Assembly: GCA_024275165.1 (NCBI GenBank)
Contig: JAJRZQ010000021.1
Span: 1 to 44,038 of the forward strand
Direction: 5' to 3'
From: a bacterium
GTDB lineage: Bacteria > SAR324 > XYD2-FULL-50-16
DNA: 44,038 nt
The notes below the pieces were generated by a model that searched no databases, had not been told where the DNA came from, and saw nothing but the letters and a program-made list of their open reading frames with translations. How positions within the stretch are numbered: the stretch's first letter is position 1; each line of letters begins with the position of its first letter. Of the stretch, positions 24,395 through 32,791 are shown piece by piece. The position numbers and the translations under genes were made by a program.

Positions 24395-24471
24395 GGGGCT
24401 TTACGATTTGAGGCAATGGAGTTATGCAGAAGGTTTGAACAAGCATAACCTTTGCGTATAAAAAAGCCAAG

Positions 24472-25416
24472 ATGCAAAGCATTCAATACATGCGGCCCAG
24501 TAAGAAGACAAAAGAGAGTTTGCTCGCCTTTTTATTGCGGCGTTTTCCCTATCATGATGAGGCGGGCTGGCGCGCCGCGATTGAGCGAGGCTCCATCTTG
24601 CTGAACGGAAAGCCTTCCTTTGCAGGCAAGGTTTTAGAGAGTCGTCAGGTGATCGGCTATCAAAGGCCGATTGGTGAAGAGCCAAAAGTCGATTCGAGCT
24701 TTAAGGTCCTGCTGGAGGACGAGCATCTTTTGCTGGTAGAAAAAAGCGGCAACCTCCCCATTACCGAGTCGGGCCGTTACCACCGCAATACTTTGGTCGC
24801 GATTCTAAAAGCGGAGCACGGCTACACCGACCTCTTCACCGTGCATCGGCTCGACCGAGAAACAAGCGGGATTGTGCTGATTGCCAAAACCAGCGAGGTG
24901 GCTCGGCGAATGGCGCAGCAGTTTGTGGAGGGCTTACCGAAAAAAATATACCACGCTGTTTTAACCGGGGTCATGCAACAAAGCGAGATCCTGCTCGATG
25001 CCCCCCTGGCGCCCATCGACCCGATGCCCGGGCGAGTGCGGATTCGCCAGATCGTTCGCCCCGAGGGGAAGGCCTGCAAAACCTTATTTCGTAAAATCAG
25101 AACCAGCGCCACAGCCACCTTGGTAGAAATTCAAACCTTTACGGGCCGCACCCATCAAATTCGCGCTCACGCGGAGCATTTAGGTCAGGCAATTGTAGGC
25201 GATAAGCTGTACGGTCAGCCCGATGAGCGCTTTTTACGCTTTTTAGATGGTTTGGAAGAGCCGATTTTCCCTCCCTTTGGGCGGATTCCCCGGCAATTGC
25301 TGCATGCCTCCAAACTAAGTTTTCAGCACCCGATTACAGGGCAAGAGCTGGTGGCGCAAAGCCCTTGCGAACCTGTTTTTTCTGTCTTTGGCTTTCCTGA
25401 GCTACTGGGTGCTTGA
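24472..25416 (+). CDS. RluA-family RNA pseudouridine synthase
   Basis: 314 aa. It converts specific uridines in rRNA or tRNA to pseudouridine. An S4-like RNA-binding domain (about 8-65, with WRAAIERGSILLNGKPS) precedes the catalytic domain, which has HRLDRETSGIVLIAKT (catalytic Asp in RLDRETSG) and TGRTHQIRAHAEHLGQAIVGDKLYG. These motifs define the RluA/RluC/RluD group; the target site cannot be told. Starts at 24472 or 24490 are possible; no strong ribosome site precedes either. Its TGA stop lies within the -35 element of the rplU promoter. Confidence 0.92.
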   Translation: MQSIQYMRPSKKTKESLLAFLLRRFPYHDEAGWRAAIERGSILLNGKPSFAGKVLESRQVIGYQRPIGEEPKVDSSFKVLLEDEHLLLVEKSGNLPITESGRYHRNTLVAILKAEHGYTDLFTVHRLDRETSGIVLIAKTSEVARRMAQQFVEGLPKKIYHAVLTGVMQQSEILLDAPLAPIDPMPGRVRIRQIVRPEGKACKTLFRKIRTSATATLVEIQTFTGRTHQIRAHAEHLGQAIVGDKLYGQPDERFLRFLDGLEEPIFPPFGRIPRQLLHASKLSFQHPITGQELVAQSPCEPVFSVFGFPELLGA

Positions 25417-25442
25417 CAACTTCCTCATAGGGAACCTATATT
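25413..25442 (+). promoter_or_regulatory. Sigma70-type promoter for rplU-rpmA
   Basis: A perfect TTGACA (25413-25418) is followed after 18 bases by TATATT (25437-25442). The -35 overlaps the stop codon of the upstream gene. The leader to ATG 25480 would be about 30 bases and has no strong ribosome site. Confidence 0.75.
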
Positions 25443-25479
25443 TTTAGTTTCCGTTGAATCATAAACTTTCGGACCGAAC

Positions 25480-25794
25480 ATGTACGCAATTATCCGCACC
25501 GGCGGCAAACAATACCGTGTAGCGAAGGACGCTCACATTGATGTCGATCTTTTGCCCTTGGAAGAAGGCGCCGACTTCAGTACCACCGAGGTCTTGTTTT
25601 TAAAGACCGGAGAAAATACCTTTAAGGTAGGCAGCCCTTTAGTGGCTGGGGCCAAGGTCACCGGCAAGGTCATTAAGAACTTTAAAGACAAAAAAATCCG
25701 GGTTTTCAAAAAGAAGCGGCGCAAGGGCTATCGCAAGACGCAAGGCCATCGCCAGCAGCACACCCGCATTCAAATCACCGGGATTGAGGGCTAA
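25480..25794 (+). CDS. rplU: 50S ribosomal protein L21
   Basis: 104 aa, the usual length. It begins MYAIIRTGGKQYRVAKDAHIDVD and ends with the conserved KKRRKGYRKTQGHRQQHTRIQI segment that contacts 23S rRNA. It is followed after 24 bases by rpmA, the classic pair; obg is not next in line here, since the opposite-strand ybeY operon follows. Confidence 0.97.
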   Translation: MYAIIRTGGKQYRVAKDAHIDVDLLPLEEGADFSTTEVLFLKTGENTFKVGSPLVAGAKVTGKVIKNFKDKKIRVFKKKRRKGYRKTQGHRQQHTRIQITGIEG

Positions 25795-25818
25795 CCTCTC
25801 CCTTGACAAGGTAAAACA

Positions 25819-26079
25819 ATGGCACACAAGAAAGGCCAAGGTAGTGTTAAAAATGGACGCGATTCCAACCCTCAATATCGTGGGGTGAAGCGCTATGGCG
25901 GGCAAGCCGTGACGACCGGCACCATTTTGGTTCGCCAAGTCGGCAACAGCTTTCACGCCGGGGAAAATGTAGGTACCGGAAAGGACTACACCCTTTATGC
26001 TCTTACCGAAGGAACGGTCAAGTTTAAAAAAGGGCGTAAGGATCGCTCCTTTATTGAGGTGATTCCCGCCAAAGCCTAG
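25819..26079 (+). CDS. rpmA: 50S ribosomal protein L27
   Basis: 86 aa. It begins [29 protein letters not shown], with the flexible basic N-terminus that reaches the peptidyl-transferase centre. The protein starts directly with Ala-His-Lys-Lys, so it lacks the cleavable N-terminal extension seen in Firmicutes L27. Co-transcribed with rplU. Confidence 0.97.
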   Translation: MAHKKGQGSVKNGRDSNPQYRGVKRYGGQAVTTGTILVRQVGNSFHAGENVGTGKDYTLYALTEGTVKFKKGRKDRSFIEVIPAKA

Positions 26080-26098
26080 TTTCGGCTAACGCGAGCAG

Positions 26099-26563
26099 CT
26101 ATTTACCCCCTGCCTTTTGCGGGGGGTAAATCGTCTTTAGGCCCACCGCCTCTAAAAGCCGCAACTCCAGCCGCAGCATTTCTTTTTCTGCTTCTGCTTT
26201 TTGGTGATCCATTCCCATTAAATGAGCCAAGCCGTGGGTCAAAAGGCGGAGGCACTCTGTTTCTATGTCCCAACCGTTTTCTCGGGCTTGGGCCTTAGCC
26301 ACTTCTACGCAGATTGCCAAATCCCCGATTAAGTCTTCTTTTAAGCCATATTCAAAACTTAGAATGTCGGTAGGGCGATCTTTCCCTCGATATTCCAAAT
26401 TCAGGCTTTGCATTCTGGATTTTTCAGCGAACAAGAGATTGACGCTTTTTTGGGGGAATCCCGCGACCCGCAAAAGGGTCGCAAAGTTTTTTTCTAAGCT
26501 GGTGAGGCTTCGCGGGGGCAGGGGGGGGAGGTCGGTCTCCCATTGGATGCAAAGGGGGGCCAT
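26099..26563 (-). CDS. ybeY: Endoribonuclease YbeY
   Basis: 154 aa. A zinc-dependent RNase of 16S rRNA maturation and ribosome quality control. The metal motif HGLAHLMGMDHQ (three His in HGxxHLxGxDH) is present, and the RGKDRPTDILSFEY segment is typical of the family. I start at ATG 26563, which shares one base with the stop of the upstream HD gene (TAATG), rather than farther upstream within it. The last gene of the operon; its final codons form a hairpin (26101-26131). Confidence 0.95.
   Translation of the reverse strand: MAPLCIQWETDLPPLPPRSLTSLEKNFATLLRVAGFPQKSVNLLFAEKSRMQSLNLEYRGKDRPTDILSFEYGLKEDLIGDLAICVEVAKAQARENGWDIETECLRLLTHGLAHLMGMDHQKAEAEKEMLRLELRLLEAVGLKTIYPPQKAGGK
26101..26131. 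terminator. Possible bidirectional terminator hairpin between rpmA and ybeY
   Basis: ATTTACCCCC (26101-26110) pairs perfectly with GGGGGTAAAT (26122-26131) around an 11-base loop. It lies 21 bases after rpmA and covers the last codons of ybeY, between two convergent operons. No long T-run follows on either strand, so termination is plausible but unproven. Confidence 0.5.
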
Positions 26564-29217
26564 TAAAGCAGGTTGCCTTGAACGGTAGCCCTTGCCAGAT
26601 GCGGTATGGAGGGTTTTTCTTGCTCCGGGTAGGCGATGCGGCTGTGGTGGACCTGGCAAAGCAGGTTGATGTATTCATCCACAATCTCTTTAAACTGCTT
26701 TAAACTCAAACCGGACTCGTCGAGTTGGCCTTCTTCCAAAAGCCGCCAGCAGACCTTATTGACCATGGCGGAGATGGCCTCTCTGGTGGGGGCCTCAATG
26801 CTCCTCGTAGAGGCCTCGCACACATCGGCCAACATGACCAAGGCGGCTTCAAAGGTTTGCGGTTTCGGGCCGTGGTAGCGAAAAAGTTCTTCATCTGGAG
26901 GGAGTACCCCCTGCGTCTTTGCCTGTTCGCGCGCTTTGGCGATAAAGTACTTTTGCGAGGTCGTACCGTGGTGTTGGAGCATGATATCCTTGATCGCCTT
27001 GCCGAGGCGGTGCTGATCGGCTAAAAGAGCCCCTTTGCGCAAATGGCCGACGATGATGTTGATCGACTCTAAAGGGGGGAGGTCATCATGGGGGTTGCGC
27101 ACATTGGGGGGTTTGTTTTCATAAAAATATTCGGGGTCTTCCCCCTTGCCCAAATCATGGTAGTAGGCACTGACGCGCGCTAAGAGGGGATTGGCCCCAA
27201 CGCGTTGAGCCCCTGCCTCGGCTAGATTTCCCACCACCACCGAATGCTGAAAGGTGCCCGCCGCGTTGGCGATCAATTTGCGCAAGGCGGGATGGTGCAG
27301 GTTGGAGAGTTCCAAGAGCTTTAAATTGGTGGTGATGTCAAAGGCGGACTCGAAAAAGGGAAGCAAGATGCCGGTGATGATTGCCGCTAAAATGCCGCCT
27401 AGAGCCGCTGCCCCTAAGTTGTACAGCAAGACCCCAGAGATTTTGTTTTGCTCAATGAGATAGAGCAGCAATACCATGGGCAGGTTGACACTGGCAATCT
27501 TCATTCCATGCAATAAAATGGAGTAACGGCTTACAAAACGGGTTAGGGGCAAGGTGGCGATGAAACTGCCCAAGAGGCTGAAAAAGAAGTAATAGAGGTT
27601 CGCCTGCAGCATAATGGAGACAAACAGACTGGTTAAGAGGGCGGTCATTAAGCCCGCCTCAAAGCTCAGCAATATACCAACCAGCATAGGGGCTAAGGCG
27701 ATCGGCAGAATATAGCGAAAGCTCTGCGAGTCGAGGTTGGTGTAGCGCATCTCGAGCATTTCAGAGAGAATCACCCCTCCTTTAACCAACACCAAGGTGA
27801 TGGTGAGGCTCACCCCGATTAAGAGAAGGCAGGTAAAATTTACCTTCCCTTGGCTTTCGTTGCGAAAGGCGAGATAGATGATTAAAAGAGCAAGGAAAAC
27901 CAATAGATTGATGCCGATAAATTTTGGAATTTGATCTAGGCTATATTGCATTTTATAATAGCCGTTGATCAACTCGACTTGATGGGGGGTGGCTCGATTC
28001 CCTGCCCGAGCGATGATTTCTCCTTTTTTAACCGAGAAGTAAACGGGGCTCATCTCGTTGAGGATTTTTGCCTTTCGGGTTTCCATCTCGAGTTTGTTGA
28101 GAGTCACGGTTGGTTGGAGCAGGCCTTCTGCTAAGTGTTGCAACAGGTTGCGTTTTTGCCCGGACCCGTCTTGGGGGAAGTTTTTTTGCAAGGTCATGGG
28201 GAGTTCTAAACGCAGTTGGGCCACATCGGGGAAGGCGCTTAAATCCTCGTATTTTTGGCTTTCTCCGTTGGCGAGATCGCGTAGGGTAATGTTGGTTTGG
28301 GTGCCCGGGATTTGCGGGATTTGCTGCTTGGAAAGAAGGATTTTTTTAGATAAAAGCTGACTTAAAATTGTGGTGAGTTCGTTTTCAATCTCTTTATCAT
28401 AAAAGGGGAAATTGAGCTTGGTGAGAAAATCCACTTTGATTTCTGCCTTGAGTTGACTGAGGAACTCTTCAGAAAAGGCGATTTTTTCTTGTTCCAATTC
28501 TTTGCGCAACTTCGCTGCGGACTGCTGCAGTTTTTTTAATTCCTTAAAATATTTTGCGGAGTCTTGTTGTTCAATCCGGGCCTTTTGGGTGAGGTCTTGA
28601 TTGAGTTTCAAGACGATTTGCAAGTCTTGGTCAAGCTTAGCCTTGCGGCTAAAGTCCTTTGGGCTGAGATTGCCGGAATTGGGTAGGTCTTGAATGCGTT
28701 GTTTCCAAACGGCGCGCAAGCTGCGGAGGTTGGTTATGTCTTGTGCTGCTTGGGCCTGGGTTTGTTGGCTATGAAAATAATTGAGTGCCACCTGGCGAAT
28801 GGCGTTGCTCTGGCTGAGCTTGCGGTTGGTGATTTGGGCAAAGCTTTGCCGGGTGGCGTTGAAAACTTGATGCACGCGCTCCATCACGCTGCCTGCCAGA
28901 TGGGGGTCGAAATCGAAGATCAGGCCTTGATCTTTGAGTAATTGCTCGGCCTTTAAGCGGGTGGAGACCTCATCGGGTAAGAGCAAGTCTTCATTGATGA
29001 CGATGGTGGTGCGGATGATATCTCCTTCTTGATACTCCACATCCTCTAAGAGGATTTTAGGCGCGATCATGTACCCGATGGTTCCGCTTAAGATCGCCAA
29101 GAGCAATACCTTGCCCCAGAACTTTCGGCTCTTAAAAAGCGCGGGATCAAAATAAAAGGAGGTGAACAAGTCGCTCGCTTTATTTTGAAAATCTTCTTTG
29201 AGGTTTTGCCAACTCAT
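26563..29217 (-). CDS. PgpH-type 7TM-HD hydrolase (cyclic-di-AMP phosphodiesterase family)
   Basis: 884 aa from ATG 29217, which overlaps the dapE stop as ATGA. One N-terminal membrane helix (about 36-55) leads to a large extracellular 7TMR-HDED domain (about 60-415), then about seven membrane helices (about 425-640) and a cytoplasmic HD domain. The HD signature is complete: HSVVVGNLAEAGAQRVG, AYYHDLGKGEDPEYF, the His in NIIVGHLRKG and IMLQHHGTT. In Firmicutes, PgpH with this architecture hydrolyses c-di-AMP to pApA; that role here is inferred from the family. It is next to ybeY and in one operon with phoH, as in many genomes. Confidence 0.92.
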   Translation of the reverse strand: MSWQNLKEDFQNKASDLFTSFYFDPALFKSRKFWGKVLLLAILSGTIGYMIAPKILLEDVEYQEGDIIRTTIVINEDLLLPDEVSTRLKAEQLLKDQGLIFDFDPHLAGSVMERVHQVFNATRQSFAQITNRKLSQSNAIRQVALNYFHSQQTQAQAAQDITNLRSLRAVWKQRIQDLPNSGNLSPKDFSRKAKLDQDLQIVLKLNQDLTQKARIEQQDSAKYFKELKKLQQSAAKLRKELEQEKIAFSEEFLSQLKAEIKVDFLTKLNFPFYDKEIENELTTILSQLLSKKILLSKQQIPQIPGTQTNITLRDLANGESQKYEDLSAFPDVAQLRLELPMTLQKNFPQDGSGQKRNLLQHLAEGLLQPTVTLNKLEMETRKAKILNEMSPVYFSVKKGEIIARAGNRATPHQVELINGYYKMQYSLDQIPKFIGINLLVFLALLIIYLAFRNESQGKVNFTCLLLIGVSLTITLVLVKGGVILSEMLEMRYTNLDSQSFRYILPIALAPMLVGILLSFEAGLMTALLTSLFVSIMLQANLYYFFFSLLGSFIATLPLTRFVSRYSILLHGMKIASVNLPMVLLLYLIEQNKISGVLLYNLGAAALGGILAAIITGILLPFFESAFDITTNLKLLELSNLHHPALRKLIANAAGTFQHSVVVGNLAEAGAQRVGANPLLARVSAYYHDLGKGEDPEYFYENKPPNVRNPHDDLPPLESINIIVGHLRKGALLADQHRLGKAIKDIMLQHHGTTSQKYFIAKAREQAKTQGVLPPDEELFRYHGPKPQTFEAALVMLADVCEASTRSIEAPTREAISAMVNKVCWRLLEEGQLDESGLSLKQFKEIVDEYINLLCQVHHSRIAYPEQEKPSIPHLARATVQGNLL

Positions 29218-30269
29218 AGAGGGTATAAAAAGCGGTTTAAAATCGTCAGGTTTTCCGCCAAGCTTTGCCGTTGGATCCATTCCCCCTGTTGGTGGGCCTG
29301 GGCGGGTTGCCCCGGGCCGAAGTTCGCCGCTTCGATGCCATAGAGGGCGAGGCGGGCGATATCGGTCCAGGCTTGTTTGGCTTTCAGGGTCAAATGGTTG
29401 TTTTCACACAGTTGATTGAGCATTGGGTTGTGCGCGATCACGGGGGCGGCAGGGCATTCGTCGATAAACTCAACCTCTGCGACCTCGCCAATCAACCTTA
29501 GCAATTCTTCCTTTGCCTGGTCTAGTGATTTACCGGGGGCAAAGCGATAATTTAAATTGAGTTCGAAACTCCCGGGGAGAGTGTTGCGGCTGTTGCTGGT
29601 TTTGGCTTGGGTGGCGTTGAGAACCTCGAAAAATTCCAATCCCCCAACTTGATGGGGGACGGGCTTGAGTTCGCTCAAGCGTTTTAAGAGGGGCCAGGCC
29701 TTGTGCAGGGCGTTTTCCCCTTGCCAGGGGCGGGCCGAATGGGCGGCCCTGCCCAAAAACCTCACTTGGGCGTGCAGCCCCCCGACACAGCCTGCTTGAA
29801 CCTGGTTGTCCGTTGGTTCCAAGGCCAGGGCCAAGTCGGCTTGGCGCAAACAAGCTTGTTGTTCTAAGACCGGGCCGAGGCCGTTTTGCTCGTAGGCGCC
29901 CTCTTCTTTATCGTAAAAGACACATTGCAGGTTGTAGGCCGCATTGTGGGGGTCGAAGTCTTTTAAGAGTTGGATCATGATCGCCAGACCCCCTTTCATA
30001 TCGCTGGCCCCGAGACCGTAGATTTTGCTTTCGTCGAAGGTCGGTTCTACTACGGGGGCTTCAATGCTGTCTAAGTGGCCGTAGAGGGCGAGGGTGGGCT
30101 TGCCTTTTTTTATGGGGCCGCAATAAATCAGACTTTGCCCCTGGCGGATGGAGTCAAGGCTGGTTGCCCCCGCTAGGGTTTGCTCGATATGGGCGCTAAT
30201 GACCGCTTCCTTCCCCGTGGGGCTGTGCATGGATAAGAGGGTTAAAAGTTCTTGTTCCAGCGGGGTCAT
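29214..30269 (-). CDS. dapE: Succinyl-diaminopimelate desuccinylase (M20 family)
   Basis: 351 aa. It removes succinate from N-succinyl-L,L-diaminopimelate on the way to meso-diaminopimelate and lysine. Zinc ligands and catalytic residues are visible: [11 protein letters not shown] (His and catalytic Asp), [12 protein letters not shown] (bridging Asp), [12 protein letters not shown] (catalytic Glu pair) and ALEPTDN (Glu). The sequence is closer to the actinobacterial-type DapE than to the enteric one, from memory. Other M20 amidases share these motifs; the dapA gene nearby at 34141 supports DapE. It overlaps ispF and the HD gene by four bases each (ATGA). Confidence 0.85.
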   Translation of the reverse strand: MTPLEQELLTLLSMHSPTGKEAVISAHIEQTLAGATSLDSIRQGQSLIYCGPIKKGKPTLALYGHLDSIEAPVVEPTFDESKIYGLGASDMKGGLAIMIQLLKDFDPHNAAYNLQCVFYDKEEGAYEQNGLGPVLEQQACLRQADLALALEPTDNQVQAGCVGGLHAQVRFLGRAAHSARPWQGENALHKAWPLLKRLSELKPVPHQVGGLEFFEVLNATQAKTSNSRNTLPGSFELNLNYRFAPGKSLDQAKEELLRLIGEVAEVEFIDECPAAPVIAHNPMLNQLCENNHLTLKAKQAWTDIARLALYGIEAANFGPGQPAQAHQQGEWIQRQSLAENLTILNRFLYPL

Positions 30270-30742
30270 GGGGCCTTTTTGAGCAAAACCACCGCCTGGG
30301 CGGCAATTCCCTCGCCCCGTCCGGTAAAGCCGAGTTTTTCAGTGGTGGTTGCTTTTAGGGAAATTTGGTCTTGGTCCGCTTCCAGGGCTTGGGCGATTTT
30401 GGCCCGCATTTGAGGGAGGTAGGGCATTAGTTTGGGGGACTCGGCGATGAGGGTCGCATCGAGGTTGCCTAGGGTCAGGTCGTGGTCTTGGATGAGATCC
30501 CACACCCTGGCGAGTAGTTCTAAGGAATCGGCATTGGAGTAGGCGGGGTCATCGTCTGGAAAGTATTGGCCGATATCGCCTAGAGCCGCAGCCCCGAGCA
30601 GAGCGTCCATAATGGCGTGGCTCAAGACATCGGCATCGGAATGGCCCAAAAGCCCTTTGGCATAGGGGACTTCGACCCCGCCCAGAATCAATTTTCGCCC
30701 CTCAATGAGTTGGTGGACATCAAAACCTTGACCAATGCGCAT
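30266..30742 (-). CDS. ispF: 2-C-methyl-D-erythritol 2,4-cyclodiphosphate synthase
   Basis: 158 aa, the usual length. The fifth enzyme of the non-mevalonate isoprenoid pathway. Zinc site and active site: GQGFDVHQL (DVH), [29 protein letters not shown], the FPDDDP loop and [25 protein letters not shown]. All conserved residues are present. It starts three bases after rpe and overlaps dapE by four bases, so it is translated in a coupled series. No ispD is seen in the window. Confidence 0.96.
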   Translation of the reverse strand: MRIGQGFDVHQLIEGRKLILGGVEVPYAKGLLGHSDADVLSHAIMDALLGAAALGDIGQYFPDDDPAYSNADSLELLARVWDLIQDHDLTLGNLDATLIAESPKLMPYLPQMRAKIAQALEADQDQISLKATTTEKLGFTGRGEGIAAQAVVLLKKAP

Positions 30743-30745
30743 GGC

Positions 30746-31393
30746 TTAAGCCTCCTTTAGTGCCCGAATCGCGGCGGCGTAATCGGTTTGCCCATAAACC
30801 GCTGATCCGGCCACGGCGATATCCATTCCCGCGTCGACCAAGCTGCGGGCCGTTTTTGCGCTGACTCCGCCATCGACCTGAATCTCGACGGACAAGCCTC
30901 GTTGTGCGATGCGCTCTTTTAGGCGTTCGACCTTCGGGGCCACGGTAGAGATAAACGATTGGCCTGAAAAGCCGGGGTTGACCGTCATCAAGAGAACCAT
31001 GCCCACATCGTCTAAAACCCACTCTAAAGATTCTAAGGGGGTGGAGGGGTTGAGGGCGACCGCGGGTAGGATGTTTTGCTCGGAAATAAGCTTTAAAAGG
31101 CGGTGGAGGTGGATGGTGGACTCCACATGAATGGAGATGCGATCCAGCCCAATACCAAAAAAGCTCTCAATGACCCGTTCTGGGTTTTGCACCATCAAGT
31201 GGGCGTCAAACTCCATGCCCGCGGGCTTGTTGAGGCTGGCGATCAGAGGCGGGCCAAAGGTGATGGCCGGGGCAAAATGCCCGTCCATGACATCTAAGTG
31301 AAGCAATTCCGCCCCTGCTTGGTGAACCGCTTGGATCTCTTGATCCAACTGTTTAAAATCCGCAGAGAGCAGAGAAGGGGCAATTTTTAACAT
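30746..31393 (-). CDS. rpe: Ribulose-phosphate 3-epimerase
   Basis: 215 aa. It interconverts ribulose-5-P and xylulose-5-P in the pentose phosphate pathway. TIM barrel with KIAPSLLSADF, LHLDVMDGHFAPAITFG, FDAHLMVQNPE, ISIHVEST, LLMTVNPGFSGQSFI and IQVDGGVSAKTA; both catalytic Asp residues (LDVMDG, VDGG) and the metal His are present. Start ATG 31393 is chosen over 31405 because TGAGG lies six bases before it. A 73-base gap separates it from rsmB. Confidence 0.96.
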   Translation of the reverse strand: MLKIAPSLLSADFKQLDQEIQAVHQAGAELLHLDVMDGHFAPAITFGPPLIASLNKPAGMEFDAHLMVQNPERVIESFFGIGLDRISIHVESTIHLHRLLKLISEQNILPAVALNPSTPLESLEWVLDDVGMVLLMTVNPGFSGQSFISTVAPKVERLKERIAQRGLSVEIQVDGGVSAKTARSLVDAGMDIAVAGSAVYGQTDYAAAIRALKEA

Positions 31394-31466
31394 GCGAGAC
31401 CTCATTAGTTTTATCTTAGGCTGGCATAGAAAGAAAAAAATTGCAAAGAGGGGTAGGCTATTTAAA

Positions 31467-32780
31467 TCAGAGATTTACCCTTTTTAATTGGGCGGCAAAG
31501 GCCCCCATTTGCAAGGGGCTGGGCAGGGCTTGGTAAAAGCCGGAGGGAGTGATTTCCAAACCTGCGCGAAAGGGCGCCAAGGCAAAGTCGGGGTGGGACC
31601 GTAAAAAGAGTTCGACCACGGCTTGGTTTTCTTCTCTTTCGAGGCTGCAGGTGCTATAGACCAAATGGCCCCCGAGGTTCACCTGTGGGGCGAGGCTGGC
31701 TAAAAGTTTGCCTTGGGTTTTCTGGTTGGCCATAAAGCCCTCTAGGTCGCGGGTCCATTTGATTTCGGGGTGCTTACGGATGGTGCCGGTTGCCGAGCAG
31801 GGCGCGTCAACTAAGATTAAGTCGAACTTTTCTCGATCTGTCCAGCTCAGGGCATCGCCCATCACCAAGCGGGCCTTAGAGCCCAGCCGCCGATGGTTGG
31901 CCTCGAGGCGGGCAAAACGGCCTTTTTCGGGCTCTAAGCCCACGAGGCGCTCAATCTCCCGGCCGTAAAGCCATTCCGCGGCAAAGAGTTTGCCCCCCGG
32001 GGCGGCGCAGGCATCGAGCCAGTTTGCTTTAGGCAAGTCTTGTAAAAGCTGAATCAATTTGTGGGCAGAAGGGTCTTGTATGAAGAAGGCCCCCTCTTTA
32101 AAGGCCGGAGTCTCGAACAAGCCATGCGCCTCTTCCACCCTCAGGGGGTTTTCTAAGGGGCGAAAGCCTTGGTCGGCCAGGGAACGGATGAAGGGCGCGG
32201 GATCTAGGCGGGGGTTTACAACCAAAGCGATCCCCGGGGGGCATTGGTCTGCCTGTAAAATGGATTGAGTGGTCTTTGCCCCATAAAGTTCTTGCCACCT
32301 TTGGGCAAGCCATTTCGGGTGACTGGTTTGCCGCCATAGGGGCTCTTGGCCTAAGGCGTGGAGCCAGCTTTCCTTTTCTCGTTGGTAGCGGCGGAGTAGG
32401 GCATTGAGCAGGCCGGTGAGCTGCGGTTTCCTGCAAAAGGGCATGAGATCCACCGTTTCTTTTAAGGCGGCGTGGGCGGGAACGCGTTCTTCTTCCGCTA
32501 ATTGGGTGATGCCTAAATGAAAGGCGGCGCGGACTTCTAAGTCCAATTTTTGCAGTTTTCTCTCCGCTAATTTTTCTAAAAGCCAGTCGGTGGCGGCGAG
32601 ATGGCGAACGCTGCGGAGTACTAAAAGCCGATAGAGGCTCACCTCTTCAGGGCGGGAAAAGGCGGCGGCCGGTTCGAGTTCGAGGCGGTTTTCTTGCCAA
32701 AAGAGCAGCAGGGCAACCAAGGCCTTTTGTCTGGAGCTTTTGGCCTTTGTTTTGAGTTCTTCTAAGTTGTGAGCTTGCAC
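31467..32780 (-). CDS. rsmB: 16S rRNA cytosine-967 C5 methyltransferase
   Basis: 437 aa with GTG start. RsmB (Sun/Fmu) family: a NusB-like helical RNA-binding domain (about 10-140, with AAFHLGITQLA and VPAHAALKETVDLM) is followed by the SAM methyltransferase domain. Its motifs are LDACAAPGGKLFAAEWL (SAM), LILVDAPCSATGTIRKHPEIKW (motif IV with PC-catalytic Cys) and LVYSTCSLEREENQAVVE (motif VI with TC nucleophile). Both catalytic cysteines are present. It starts 11 bases after the stop of the PIN-PhoH gene. Confidence 0.94.
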   Translation of the reverse strand: MQAHNLEELKTKAKSSRQKALVALLLFWQENRLELEPAAAFSRPEEVSLYRLLVLRSVRHLAATDWLLEKLAERKLQKLDLEVRAAFHLGITQLAEEERVPAHAALKETVDLMPFCRKPQLTGLLNALLRRYQREKESWLHALGQEPLWRQTSHPKWLAQRWQELYGAKTTQSILQADQCPPGIALVVNPRLDPAPFIRSLADQGFRPLENPLRVEEAHGLFETPAFKEGAFFIQDPSAHKLIQLLQDLPKANWLDACAAPGGKLFAAEWLYGREIERLVGLEPEKGRFARLEANHRRLGSKARLVMGDALSWTDREKFDLILVDAPCSATGTIRKHPEIKWTRDLEGFMANQKTQGKLLASLAPQVNLGGHLVYSTCSLEREENQAVVELFLRSHPDFALAPFRAGLEITPSGFYQALPSPLQMGAFAAQLKRVNL

Positions 32781-32791
32781 AGGGGGGTAGA

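Noticed and set aside
24396-24471. Imperfect inverted repeat GCAGAAGGTT...AACCTTTGC
   Set aside because: Mentioned with the neighbouring gene, but mismatches and a lack of a second copy give no basis for an operator call.
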